From assembly GCA_027658995.1 (NCBI GenBank), contig JAQDQK010000008.1:62001-126000 (forward strand): DNA of 64,000 bases, read 5' to 3'. The stretch is from Propionibacteriaceae bacterium AM104-82. Its GTDB lineage: Bacteria; Actinomycetota; Actinomycetes; Propionibacteriales; Propionibacteriaceae. This document shows, one piece after another, positions 26,779 through 35,058 of this stretch. A model generated the notes under the pieces. The model was not told where the DNA came from, ran no database searches, and was given only the letters and a program-made list of their open reading frames with translations. A program made the position numbers and the translations under genes. Within the stretch, counting starts at the first letter, position 1. Every line of letters starts with the position of its first letter.

Positions 26779-28840
26779 ACAAACCGAGACCTTCCGTCTC
26801 TCACCCGAGGCCAAACGGGTCCTCATCGGCCTGATCATCGGCATGTTCGCCGCGTCGATCAGCCAGACGATCGTCGGGCCCGCAATGCCGCGGATCGTCG
26901 CAGAACTCGGCGGCATGGAGCACTACTCGTGGGTCGCCACCGCCGCCATGCTGATGTCGGCCGTCGTGGTGCCGATCGCGGGCAAACTCTCCGACCAGTA
27001 CGGCCGCAGGCCCTTCTTCCTCGCCGGCCTCGGCATCTTCATGGTGGGCTCGCTCGTCAGCGGCTTCGCCGGGAACTTCTGGGTGCTGGTCGCGGGCCGC
27101 GCGATCCAAGGCATGGGCATGGGCACGATCATGCCGCTGTCGCAGACGATCATCGGCGACATCATCCCCGCCCGCCAACGCGGCAAGTACCAGGGCCTGA
27201 TGGGCGCCGTCTTCGGCCTCACCTCGGTCGCGGGGCCGCTCGCGGGCGGCGTCATCACCGACAACCTGGGCTGGCGCTGGCTGTTCTTCGCCGCACTGCC
27301 TGTCGGCGTCGCCGCCTTCGTGCTCGTCGCGCTGTTCCTGCACCCTCCGCACACCCCGCGCGACGCGAAGGTCGACATCGCGGGCATGTCGACGCTGAGC
27401 GTCGCCCTCGTCGCGATCCTGCTCGCCACCAGTTGGGGCGGCACCACCTACCCGTGGGGCTCGACGGTCATCATCGGCCTGTACGTGGCGGGCGCCGTGC
27501 TGCTCGCGCTGTTCATCGTCATCGAGACCCGCGCCGAGGAACCGGTGCTTCCGCTGCGCCTGTTCCGCTCGTCGATCTTCACGCTCACCAACGTCGCGGT
27601 GTTCGCCTTCGCGATGCTGATGTTCGGCGCCATCATCTACATCCCCGTCTACGCGCAGGGCGTGCTCGGCGTCAACGCGACCAGTTCGGGCCTGATCCTG
27701 ATGCCGCTGATGATCACCTTCGTGGTGATGGGCATCGTGACGGGACAGGTCGTCACCCGCACCGGACGCTACAAGGAGATCATGCTCGCGGGCATCGTCT
27801 TCATGGGCATCGGCGTCGCGTTCCTGACCCGCCTCGACCACAACTCGACGCCGTTCCAACTGTCGGGGTCCATGGTGGTGCTCGGCATCGGCATGGGCAT
27901 GGTCTCGCAGCAGTACGTGCTGGTGATCCAGAACGCCGCGACCCGGCGGGACCTCGGCGTGGCGACCGCGTCGACGCAGTTCTTCCGCAACGTCGGCTCG
28001 ACGGTCGGCGTGGCGGTGATGGGCACCGTGATGAACTCCGGCCTGCAGCAGGCCATCGCGGGTCACCTGCCCCCGGGCGCGGCCGACGCCATGCCCGAGG
28101 GTGGGCTCGACGCCGGTTCGGTGCTCGACCCGACCGCGCTCACGTCGCTGCCGCCCGCGGTCGCCGACGCGGTGCGTCAGGGGCTTGCCGATCAGTTGCA
28201 CTGGGTGTTCATGCTGCTCTACCCGCTGCTTGCGATCCAGTTCCTGGCGACGCTGTTCATCAAGGCGCTTCCGCTGCGTGACACGCTTGATGATCCGGGC
28301 AAGGAGATGCTCGACTCGATGGCGCAGACCTCGGCGCACGAGGGCGACGTGGTGCCCGTGTTCCACTCGGCCTCGACCACCGGCGCCCGCTCCCGCGAGC
28401 GGGTGATGGGCTACCGCTTCCACCTGATGGCGGAGCAGTCGGAACTGCCGTCGCACGTGATGCTGCGCAGGGCCGTCGAGGAGATCGGCTCGGGCGACCT
28501 GGAGCGCGGCCAGCGGTTGCTACACCTGGCCGGAGACATGCTCGTCACCGAGGATCCAGAGGTGGCTGCCCAGCGCGAGAAGTACGCGGCCGAGGTCGCG
28601 TCGAAGGTCAAGGACGGCTCGATCCTTTCCCCCGCCCTGCGCATCGACCTTGCGACCGTGCTGTCCGACGTCGACCGCGCCGCGGTCGTCGGGAGCGTCG
28701 AACCGACGGTGGCCGAGCAGCACGAGGCGGTCGACGTCTCGCGCCTGCAGGAGGCAGCCACGGACCTCGCGGTCGCCTTCCTGGCCGACATCTCCGGCCG
28801 CGGTTCGCGTCTGACCCCGTCGCCCGACCCGATTCCCTGA
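26771..28840 (+). CDS. MFS drug exporter (DHA2, EmrB/QacA type) with long C-terminal extension
   Basis: A 689-residue transporter with 14 membrane helices, expected to exchange protons for drugs or organic cations. Motif A appears as GKLSDQYGRRPFFLAGLG near residue 75, and motif C as FGLTSVAGPLAGGVITDNLGW. After the last helix, at about residue 505, there are about 180 more residues. They are soluble and helical (RRAVEEIGSGDLERGQRLLH, EVAAQREKYAAEVASKV), which is not usual for the family. The GTG at 26771 is used because AGGAG lies 5 nt upstream and it overlaps the marR stop. Operon with marR. Confidence 0.92.
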   Translation: MSEQTETFRLSPEAKRVLIGLIIGMFAASISQTIVGPAMPRIVAELGGMEHYSWVATAAMLMSAVVVPIAGKLSDQYGRRPFFLAGLGIFMVGSLVSGFAGNFWVLVAGRAIQGMGMGTIMPLSQTIIGDIIPARQRGKYQGLMGAVFGLTSVAGPLAGGVITDNLGWRWLFFAALPVGVAAFVLVALFLHPPHTPRDAKVDIAGMSTLSVALVAILLATSWGGTTYPWGSTVIIGLYVAGAVLLALFIVIETRAEEPVLPLRLFRSSIFTLTNVAVFAFAMLMFGAIIYIPVYAQGVLGVNATSSGLILMPLMITFVVMGIVTGQVVTRTGRYKEIMLAGIVFMGIGVAFLTRLDHNSTPFQLSGSMVVLGIGMGMVSQQYVLVIQNAATRRDLGVATASTQFFRNVGSTVGVAVMGTVMNSGLQQAIAGHLPPGAADAMPEGGLDAGSVLDPTALTSLPPAVADAVRQGLADQLHWVFMLLYPLLAIQFLATLFIKALPLRDTLDDPGKEMLDSMAQTSAHEGDVVPVFHSASTTGARSRERVMGYRFHLMAEQSELPSHVMLRRAVEEIGSGDLERGQRLLHLAGDMLVTEDPEVAAQREKYAAEVASKVKDGSILSPALRIDLATVLSDVDRAAVVGSVEPTVAEQHEAVDVSRLQEAATDLAVAFLADISGRGSRLTPSPDPIP

Positions 28841-28914
28841 CCGACCCGGTCGACCCGAGACCGCCGTGGCCTGATCGCCGCGCCACCCCTCACCCTCGCC
28901 GCGACCCCCGCGGC

Positions 28915-28920
28915 TAGGGT
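28915..28920 (+). promoter_or_regulatory. -10 box TAGGGT, leaderless start of the PfkB-family gene
   Basis: TAGGGT is followed by 7 nt and ATG at 28928. This favours that ATG over an in-frame GTG at 28919 that overlaps the box. Confidence 0.5.
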
Positions 28921-28927
28921 GAGGGGC

Positions 28928-29869
28928 ATGCGCACCCTTCGCACCGTCACCATGAACACCGGCTACGACGACTACTACACCGTCAGCGGCCTGAGTTGGG
29001 GTGGGCGGGGCACGCAGCACCAATTCGAGGCCGTCTGCTCCGGCAAGGGCATCTCGTGCGCCCGAACCGCGGTGTCGCTCGCGCTCCCGACGGTGGCCTA
29101 CGGTCTGATCGGCGAGCCCGACCGGGCCGAGTTCTCCGCGCGACTGACCAACGAGCACATCGACCACCGCCTCTTCACGGTCCCCGGCCGGGCGCGCCAC
29201 AACCTGACGCTGATCGACGCGACCGGCGAGAAGGTCGCGGCGCACTTCATGGCCCAGGGCTACGTCCTCGACGACCCGCTGTACGTCGCCCCGATGGTCG
29301 AGGCCGTGCTCGCCGACACCCGCACCGGCGACATCGTCACGCTCAACGGGTCGACCTGCAAGGGGCTCCCGTCCGACACGTGGGCGGCGCTCGCCTCGGG
29401 TCTCATCGAGCGCGGCGCCGACGTCATCGTCGACGCGCAGAACGAGGCGCTGCTCGACGCCCTCGACGTGCAGGGCGTCACGCTGTTCAAGCCCAACGAC
29501 GACGAGATCATGGCCATCCCAGCCGTCCAGGCGGCCGACGACCGCGTCGGGGCAGCCCTGGAGGTGCTCCGCGACGCAGGGGCGAGGGTCCCGCTGGTGT
29601 CGCTCGGCGCGCGCGGGGTCGCGTTCCTCGACGAGCGGGGCGACCGGATCACCGGCACCTGCCACGTCGACTCCCCCATCCAATCGGTGATGGCGGGCGA
29701 CGCGTTCGTCGCGGGCTTCGTCTGGGGCATGGTCGCGGGCGACGACAGCCGCGAGTGGATCCGCCACGGCCTCGCCGCAGCGGCCGCGCACGTGGCGGGC
29801 AGGACGGGCGACGCACTGCTCGCCCGCGCCATGGAGAACAGGTCGCTGGTGGAGTTCACCGCCGGCTGA
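28928..29869 (+). CDS. PfkB-family carbohydrate kinase (1-phosphofructokinase/LacC-like)
   Basis: A 313-residue ribokinase-fold kinase. The N-terminal substrate region CSGKGISCARTAVSLALP corresponds to GGKGxNxA of FruK/LacC proteins. KPNDDEIMAIP near residue 193 is the family KPN..E motif. SVMAGDAFVAGFVWG near residue 255 carries the anion hole and catalytic aspartate (GD). The substrate is uncertain: sugar phosphates such as fructose-1-phosphate or tagatose-6-phosphate fit the subfamily. It has its own promoter and no PTS or sugar gene beside it. It is convergent with the VanZ-like gene with 2 nt between stop codons. Confidence 0.85.
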   Translation: MRTLRTVTMNTGYDDYYTVSGLSWGGRGTQHQFEAVCSGKGISCARTAVSLALPTVAYGLIGEPDRAEFSARLTNEHIDHRLFTVPGRARHNLTLIDATGEKVAAHFMAQGYVLDDPLYVAPMVEAVLADTRTGDIVTLNGSTCKGLPSDTWAALASGLIERGADVIVDAQNEALLDALDVQGVTLFKPNDDEIMAIPAVQAADDRVGAALEVLRDAGARVPLVSLGARGVAFLDERGDRITGTCHVDSPIQSVMAGDAFVAGFVWGMVAGDDSREWIRHGLAAAAAHVAGRTGDALLARAMENRSLVEFTAG

Positions 29870-29871
29870 GG

Positions 29872-30969
29872 CTAGTCGGCCTCGCGGGAGTCCTCGATGC
29901 CTGCCCTGGAGGCGAGGTAGGACAGGCCGCGCGCGGACGGGTCGGCCAGGACGGCGACCACCGCGGCCACGGCGAGCCCGACGCTGAGCAGGTCAAGCGG
30001 GGTGCGCAGCGCCGTCGGCAGCCCTGGGATCGACGCGAGCACCTGCACCAGCATCCAGCCACCGAACCCGCACAGCGACCGCAGTGCCCTGCGCGGCCTG
30101 GCCGCCCATTCCGGTTCGAGCCAGACGGCACGCTGCCCGACCGAGGCTCCCGAGCCGACAAGCGTCGGGACCAGCAGCACCGCGAAGCCGATCAGGGTCG
30201 CGACGGCGCTGGCCCCGGCGTCGTCGGAGGTGTCGGGGGCGCCGAGCAGGAGCGTGTCGACCAGTCGGTAGCCGATCAGCAGCGCCGCGGGGAGCACCAC
30301 GAACGCGAACCCGTCGATCAGCATGCCGACGAGGCGACGACGCCGCGTGACCGGCCGCGCGTTGCCCCGGGAGCGGGCCGTTGCGCGGGCATCGGTGACG
30401 AAGAACAGCAGCAGCGGCGCGGCGACGGCTCCGATGACGGTGCCGAGCGTGTTGAGGATCACGTCATCGATGTCTGCGACCCGATAGCGGCACGGCAGCA
30501 GCCCGAAGGCGCCGGTGCCCTGGGTCGCCTCGATCAGCACCGACGTGGCGAAGCCGAGCAGGATCGTCCAGCCCGTGCGGAGGCCGAAGTAGCGGCGGGC
30601 CAGCGCGCCGAACGGCACGAAGAGCAGCACGTTGAGCGCGGCCTGCAGGAACACGAAGCTGCGGAGCAGTCGCCGGGCGCCGTGCTCGCGCAGGTAGTCG
30701 AGGTTGTCGCGCACCACCTCGAGCGGGTCGAGGTTCCTGCCGGGCAGGCGGTGGGTCGCGCACCATTCCTTGTCGGGGAACGGCAGCAGCGTGTAGGCAA
30801 GCAGCGCGACGGCGAAGACGGCGACCATCGCGGCGCCGATCACCCGGTCGACCCGGATCTGGCCGTGCCTGCGCGACTCCCACACCAGGATGGGCACGAA
30901 CAGCGCGACGAAACCGACGCCGCCGAGCAGGACGGCGACGAGGGCGGGCTGCGTCCAGGCGTCGATCAC
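29872..30969 (-). CDS. VanZ-like membrane protein with C-terminal RDD domain
   Basis: A 365-residue membrane protein in two parts. Residues 1-180 form a VanZ-like domain (LAYTLLPFPDK, LNVLLFVPFGALARRYF, ATSVLIEATQGTGAF, YRVADIDDVILNTLGTVIG). Residues 200-340 form an RDD-type domain, starting RRRLVGMLIDGFAFVVLPA with the Arg-Asp signature spaced before a helix. VanZ proteins give modest teicoplanin resistance in some Gram-positives, but most homologues have unknown function. Start is GTG at 30967-30969, with a weak TTTACT box 7 nt upstream. No vancomycin resistance genes are nearby. Confidence 0.82.
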   Translation of the reverse strand: MIDAWTQPALVAVLLGGVGFVALFVPILVWESRRHGQIRVDRVIGAAMVAVFAVALLAYTLLPFPDKEWCATHRLPGRNLDPLEVVRDNLDYLREHGARRLLRSFVFLQAALNVLLFVPFGALARRYFGLRTGWTILLGFATSVLIEATQGTGAFGLLPCRYRVADIDDVILNTLGTVIGAVAAPLLLFFVTDARATARSRGNARPVTRRRRLVGMLIDGFAFVVLPAALLIGYRLVDTLLLGAPDTSDDAGASAVATLIGFAVLLVPTLVGSGASVGQRAVWLEPEWAARPRRALRSLCGFGGWMLVQVLASIPGLPTALRTPLDLLSVGLAVAAVVAVLADPSARGLSYLASRAGIEDSREAD

Positions 30970-31112
30970 GTCAGCGAGTAAACCGGAGGTGCCCCGCCCC
31001 GTTCAACGCGGGCGGCGCCACCGGCGACCAGGGGATGATGCGGTCGCGACCCTGGTCGGTGGGCCTCAGGCCTCACCGGCTCGTAGCATCAGGGTGATCC
31101 TGGAGGTGCACC

Positions 31113-31646
31113 ATGACTGACGCGACAACGGCCTGGCGGCGTCGAACGCCGACGGCGCACGCCCCGTCGACCCCTGTGACCCCAGCCGCGCGGGGCATCG
31201 GACCGGCGCAGGTGGCACTCGCCGTCGTGCTGCTCGTCCATGCCCTCCTCTCGGCCGTCCAGGTGCTGGTGCTCAACCCGCTGGCGGCGCTGCCGGGTCG
31301 GCCGCTCGAGGAGATCTACGCGGGCGTCACGGCCAGGGGCGAGTCGATGTCGGTGCCGACGGTGGTCGCGGCCCTCGTGCTGCCCCTGGTCCTCGGGGTG
31401 GCGGTGCTCGCGCAGACGGCGCGCTCGTCGTTGTCCCGGGAGACCTCGACCGGGCTGCTGCTCGGACTGGTGGCCTTCTCCGCGGTGACCTACTGGTTCG
31501 CCAGCGCGGGTCCCGCGATGGCGCTCGCCGACGCCTACCTCATCTCCGGGGCGCCGTACTCTCCGTTGTGGATGGCGCCTGCCGGGCTGAGCCTCGCGGC
31601 GCTGGCCACCCTGGCGATCCGGGCACGACGCGACGCGTCCCGCTAG
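31113..31646 (+). CDS. Small four-helix membrane protein of unknown function
   Basis: A 177-residue protein with a Pro/Thr-rich N-terminus and four predicted helices (QVALAVVLLVHALLSAVQV, VVAALVLPLVLGVAVLA, TGLLLGLVAFSAVTYWF and MAPAGLSLAALATLAI). I do not recognise the family. GGAGG is placed 6 nt before the ATG. It is convergent with efeB and has no obvious partner. Confidence 0.7.
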   Translation: MTDATTAWRRRTPTAHAPSTPVTPAARGIGPAQVALAVVLLVHALLSAVQVLVLNPLAALPGRPLEEIYAGVTARGESMSVPTVVAALVLPLVLGVAVLAQTARSSLSRETSTGLLLGLVAFSAVTYWFASAGPAMALADAYLISGAPYSPLWMAPAGLSLAALATLAIRARRDASR

Positions 31647-31672
31647 GACGACCGCCGGGCCCGGAAGGTCAG

Positions 31673-32935
31673 CTAGGCGAACAGCGCCTGGCCGACAAAC
31701 TCGCCCTCGGCGACCCCGGCAGGCACGGCCCACAACCCCGAGCCGATGTGCTGGAGGTACTCCATCATCAGGTCGTTGCGACTCATCCGCGACTGCATCG
31801 GGATGTAGTGCGTGCGCGGGTCCGTGACGAAGGCGATGAAGAACAGCCCGGCGGACAGGCGCCCGAGGTCGTCGTTGCCGTCGACATAGTTGTAGCCGCG
31901 CCGCAGCATGTGGACGCCGTCGTTGTGGTCGGGGTGCGCGAGCGCGACGTGCGAGTCGACGTCCATGATCGGCACCCCGCCGCGGCCCTCGAGCGCGAAG
32001 TCGGGCTGGTCGAATTCGGCGCCTCCCGAGAGCGGGGCGCCCTCCCGCTTGGTGCGACCGACGATGTTCTCCTGCTCCCGCATCGGGGCCCTGTCCCACG
32101 TCTCGATCTGCATCTTGATCTTGCGCGCCACCAGGTACGACCCGCCCGCGAGCCATTCGGCCGCCGGGTCGGCGCCCTTCGGAACCCAGACGTGCTCGTC
32201 GATCATCGCGGTCTGCTCGCCGCGCAGCCCCATGGTGCCGTCCTTGAACCCGAACAGGTTCCGTGCGGTGACCTGGTCGACGCTTGTCGACGACGTGCGC
32301 CCGAAGCCAAGTTGCGACCACTTCAGCACGGCGCGACCGAACGCGATGCGGGTCAGGTTGCGGACGGCGTGAACGGCGACCTGCGGGTCGTGCGCGCAGG
32401 CCTGGATGCAGAGGTCGCCGTCGGAGAGCGACGCGTTGAGGTTGTCGGCGACGAAGTGCGGCAACCGCTCCAACGCCGCAGGCCTGCGGGCCGCGATCCC
32501 GAACCGGTCCGCGCCGGAGCCGTCCACGAAGAGCGAGGGGCCGAAGCCGAACGTGATCGTCAGGCCGGAGGGCGGCAGGTCGTAGGCCTCACCGGTGTCC
32601 TCGGGCGGCGAGTCGTAGTTGCCCGACATGGCGTCCAGTTCGCCGGCCGAGCCGCCCTGCGTCATCCGCGCGGCGGCCTCGGTCCAGTCGGTCAGCAGGC
32701 CGATCAGCGCCTCCCTGTCGATCCCTTCCGCGACGTCGAAGGCCGCGAAGTGCATCCGGTCCTGGGCGGGCGTGACGATGCCACCCTGGTGCGCGCCGTA
32801 GTACGGATAGGCGTCGGAGGCGTGGGGCTCCTTCTCGGCGGGCTTGCCGACCGCCATCGACAGCGCAAGGGCGCCAGCCGCCGCGCTGCCGACGCCCGCG
32901 GCGCCGAACAGTCCCCGACGACTCAGCCCACTCAC
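31673..32935 (-). CDS. efeB: EfeB, Tat-exported haem (DyP-type) peroxidase of the iron uptake system
   Basis: A 420-residue dye-decolourising-type peroxidase exported by Tat (SRRGLFGAAGVGSAAAGALA). The family signature GFKDGT (GxxDG) is present near residue 235, and HPDHNDGVHMLRRGYNYVDG near residue 340 contains the proximal-haem histidine region. In EfeUOB systems it oxidises ferrous iron or handles haem iron for uptake by EfeU. The GTG start overlaps the efeO stop by 4 nt (GTGA), so it is the last gene of the operon. A longer open frame exists upstream but lies within efeO and lacks homology. Confidence 0.93.
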   Translation of the reverse strand: MSGLSRRGLFGAAGVGSAAAGALALSMAVGKPAEKEPHASDAYPYYGAHQGGIVTPAQDRMHFAAFDVAEGIDREALIGLLTDWTEAAARMTQGGSAGELDAMSGNYDSPPEDTGEAYDLPPSGLTITFGFGPSLFVDGSGADRFGIAARRPAALERLPHFVADNLNASLSDGDLCIQACAHDPQVAVHAVRNLTRIAFGRAVLKWSQLGFGRTSSTSVDQVTARNLFGFKDGTMGLRGEQTAMIDEHVWVPKGADPAAEWLAGGSYLVARKIKMQIETWDRAPMREQENIVGRTKREGAPLSGGAEFDQPDFALEGRGGVPIMDVDSHVALAHPDHNDGVHMLRRGYNYVDGNDDLGRLSAGLFFIAFVTDPRTHYIPMQSRMSRNDLMMEYLQHIGSGLWAVPAGVAEGEFVGQALFA

Positions 32936-34086
32936 GACAGGATCGCCCCCGCCATCTTCGACAGCGGCTCGGACAGCGTGTTGACGGCGTCGGCGAGCTT
33001 CTTGACGTCGTCCTCGGAGAGCTTGTCGTAGGTCACGAAGCCCTCGCCGTCGCGGTGCTTGTCCAGCAGTCCCTGCAGCGAGTCGAAGGCCGTCCCGATC
33101 TGGCGGTCGAGCGCCGAGTCCTTGCGCTGCAGCAGCGGGCGAAGGCCCTCCCAGGCGACCTTCGCGCCGTCGACGTTTGCCTGGAAGTCCCACAGGTCGG
33201 TGCGCGACCAGTACTCCTCCTCGCCGGTCACCTTGCCGGTGGCGACCTCGTCGAGGAGGCCCTTTGCGCCGTTGGCGATGTCGGAGGCGGTGAACGTCAT
33301 GTCGCGGGTGCGGTCGTACAGCGTGGCGGTGTCGGCGACCAACTTGTCGGCGACCGTTGCGCGCTCGGCGTCGGTCATGGCCGTGTAGCCCTCGGCGCGG
33401 GCGGGCCACAGGTCCTTCTCGAGTCGGTGCCAGCCGGTGAACTCGTCGCCCGCCTCAAGGTCGGCCTCGCGGGCGTCCATCTGCGGGTCGAGGTCGCCGA
33501 AGCTCTCGGCGACGGTCTCGACGCGCTCCCAGTGCACCCGCGCGTCGGCGTACAGGGCGCGGGCCTCGTCGTCCTTGCGCTCCTCGACGAGCGTCGCGAA
33601 CTGCTCGGTCTTGGTGACGAGTTGGTCGACCTGGTCGCGCACGTAGGAGGCGTACTGCTGGTCCGCCTGCGCCACGAGTTCGGCGTCCTCGCCCTTCGGG
33701 CCGACGTCCTCGCCCGAGTCGGTGACGGTGAAGTCGCCGCGGATGCCCTCGCCGACCATGCCCGGCTTGCATGCCGTGAAGTACGTGCCGGCGGGTGCGG
33801 AGAGCACCAGGTCGCGGGTCAGGCCGGGGCCGATGTTCTCGACCTCGGCGACGATCCGCAGGCCATCCTCACCGAGCAGGTAGAACTCGTTGATCTTCGA
33901 CCCCTCGTTGGTGACCTTGAACGTCAGGGTGCCCGACGGGGCCTCCACGCTGGAGACCTCGCACGCGGTGTCGCTGGCCTTCACGCTCATGGTGCGGGCG
34001 TCGCCAGAGGCGGCGGTGTTGTCGGTGCATGCGGTGGTCAGCAGCAGACCGGCGGCGAGCACCGGGGCGACGAGAGATCGGATCAT
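32932..34086 (-). CDS. efeO: EfeO, iron-binding lipoprotein with cupredoxin and M75 domains
   Basis: A 384-residue lipoprotein (lipobox LTTAC, about residue 20). The N-terminal cupredoxin-like domain contains a cysteine in FTACKPGMVGEG, where copper or iron binding is proposed in the family. The C-terminal imelysin-type M75 domain has the HxxE metal motif HWERVE (near residue 180) and GWHRLEKDLW (near 215). It is thought to capture iron and pass it to EfeU. It overlaps efeU and efeB by 4 nt each, giving tight translational coupling across the operon. Confidence 0.94.
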   Translation of the reverse strand: MIRSLVAPVLAAGLLLTTACTDNTAASGDARTMSVKASDTACEVSSVEAPSGTLTFKVTNEGSKINEFYLLGEDGLRIVAEVENIGPGLTRDLVLSAPAGTYFTACKPGMVGEGIRGDFTVTDSGEDVGPKGEDAELVAQADQQYASYVRDQVDQLVTKTEQFATLVEERKDDEARALYADARVHWERVETVAESFGDLDPQMDAREADLEAGDEFTGWHRLEKDLWPARAEGYTAMTDAERATVADKLVADTATLYDRTRDMTFTASDIANGAKGLLDEVATGKVTGEEEYWSRTDLWDFQANVDGAKVAWEGLRPLLQRKDSALDRQIGTAFDSLQGLLDKHRDGEGFVTYDKLSEDDVKKLADAVNTLSEPLSKMAGAILS

Positions 34087-34934
34087 GAGGCGGCTCCTTG
34101 GGGAACGGGGGTCGCGGCCGGACGGTGCGCGGCGCGGTTACGCAGGATGAAGAGGGTCCCGACCACGACCACGTAACTCACCCAGGCGATCGCCTCGAGC
34201 ACGGTGGTGACGGGGGAGAAGTTGAAGATGCCCTTGAGCAGCGAGCCGACCACGCTGTCGAGCGAGATCACGTGGCTGACGTCAAAGGCGATGGTGTGCA
34301 GGCCAGGCAGGAAACGCGCCTCCTGCAGGTCGTGGATGCCGTAGGCGAGCACGCCCGCCGCGACCAGGATCAGGAAGGCGCCGGTCCAGGTGAAGAAGAC
34401 GCTGAGGTTGATCCGCAGCGCGCCCCGATACATCAGATAGCCGAGCACGATCGCGACCACGATGCCGAGCAGCGCCCCGAGCAGCGGTTGGAGGGTTGCA
34501 CCGGTGTCGCGGGCCGCCGCCTGGGTCGCGGCCCAGATGAACAGGGCCGTCTCCAGGCCCTCCCTGCCGACGGCGAGCAGCGCCACCACCACGAGCGACC
34601 ACGGCCTGGTCGCCTCGTCGAGGCTGCCCCTCAGGGTGCGGCTGAGGCCCTTTGCCGCCGTCGCCATCCACAGGATCATCCAGGTGACGAAGCCGACGGC
34701 CACGATCGACAGGGTGCCGCCGATCAGTTCCTGAGCCTCGAACGTGAGGCCCTTAGGGCCGTAGGTGAGCACGGCGCCGAAGATCAGCGAGATGCCGACC
34801 GCGATCCCGACGCCGGTCCAGATGTAGCGGAGGTCGGAACGGCGCTCCGACTTGACCAGATAGGCCACCAGGATGCTGACGATCAGCGCGGCCTCGAGCC
34901 CCTCCCGGAGCCCGATCAGAAAATTAGCCAACAT
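34083..34934 (-). CDS. efeU: EfeU, FTR1-family iron permease
   Basis: A 283-residue permease with seven helices. Two REGLE-type iron motifs are intact: GLREGLEAALIV in helix 1 and VGREGLETALFIW in helix 4. It moves iron across the cytoplasmic membrane using iron handed over by EfeO and EfeB. It is the first gene of efeUOB. AAGGC lies upstream of the ATG, and the promoter region carries a DtxR/IdeR-type box, so expression should rise when iron is scarce. Confidence 0.95.
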   Translation of the reverse strand: MLANFLIGLREGLEAALIVSILVAYLVKSERRSDLRYIWTGVGIAVGISLIFGAVLTYGPKGLTFEAQELIGGTLSIVAVGFVTWMILWMATAAKGLSRTLRGSLDEATRPWSLVVVALLAVGREGLETALFIWAATQAAARDTGATLQPLLGALLGIVVAIVLGYLMYRGALRINLSVFFTWTGAFLILVAAGVLAYGIHDLQEARFLPGLHTIAFDVSHVISLDSVVGSLLKGIFNFSPVTTVLEAIAWVSYVVVVGTLFILRNRAAHRPAATPVPQGAAS

Positions 34935-34957
34935 CTGTTTGCCTTAAAGTGTTTTGG

Positions 34958-34976
34958 TGAGGTCACCCTAACTAAA
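34958..34976 (-). promoter_or_regulatory. DtxR/IdeR-like iron box over the efeUOB promoter
   Basis: The 19 bp match the DtxR/IdeR consensus (TTAGGTTAGCCTAACCTAA, known) at 14 positions when read on the plus strand. On the minus strand TAGGGT (34965-34970) inside the box is the likely -10, so iron-bound repressor would block transcription. Confidence 0.6.
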
Positions 34977-35046
34977 AACCCGCGAGGGGGGTCGCGTCAA
35001 CTCTGTGGCCGCGGTGCCCATCAACCCGGCGGGTTCGGCGGCCGTC

Positions 35047-35052
35047 TACGAT
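35047..35052 (+). promoter_or_regulatory. -10 box TACGAT, leaderless start of the DUF6049 gene
   Basis: TACGAT is followed by 6 nt (GAGACG) and GTG at 35059. Confidence 0.5.
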
Positions 35053-35058
35053 GAGACG

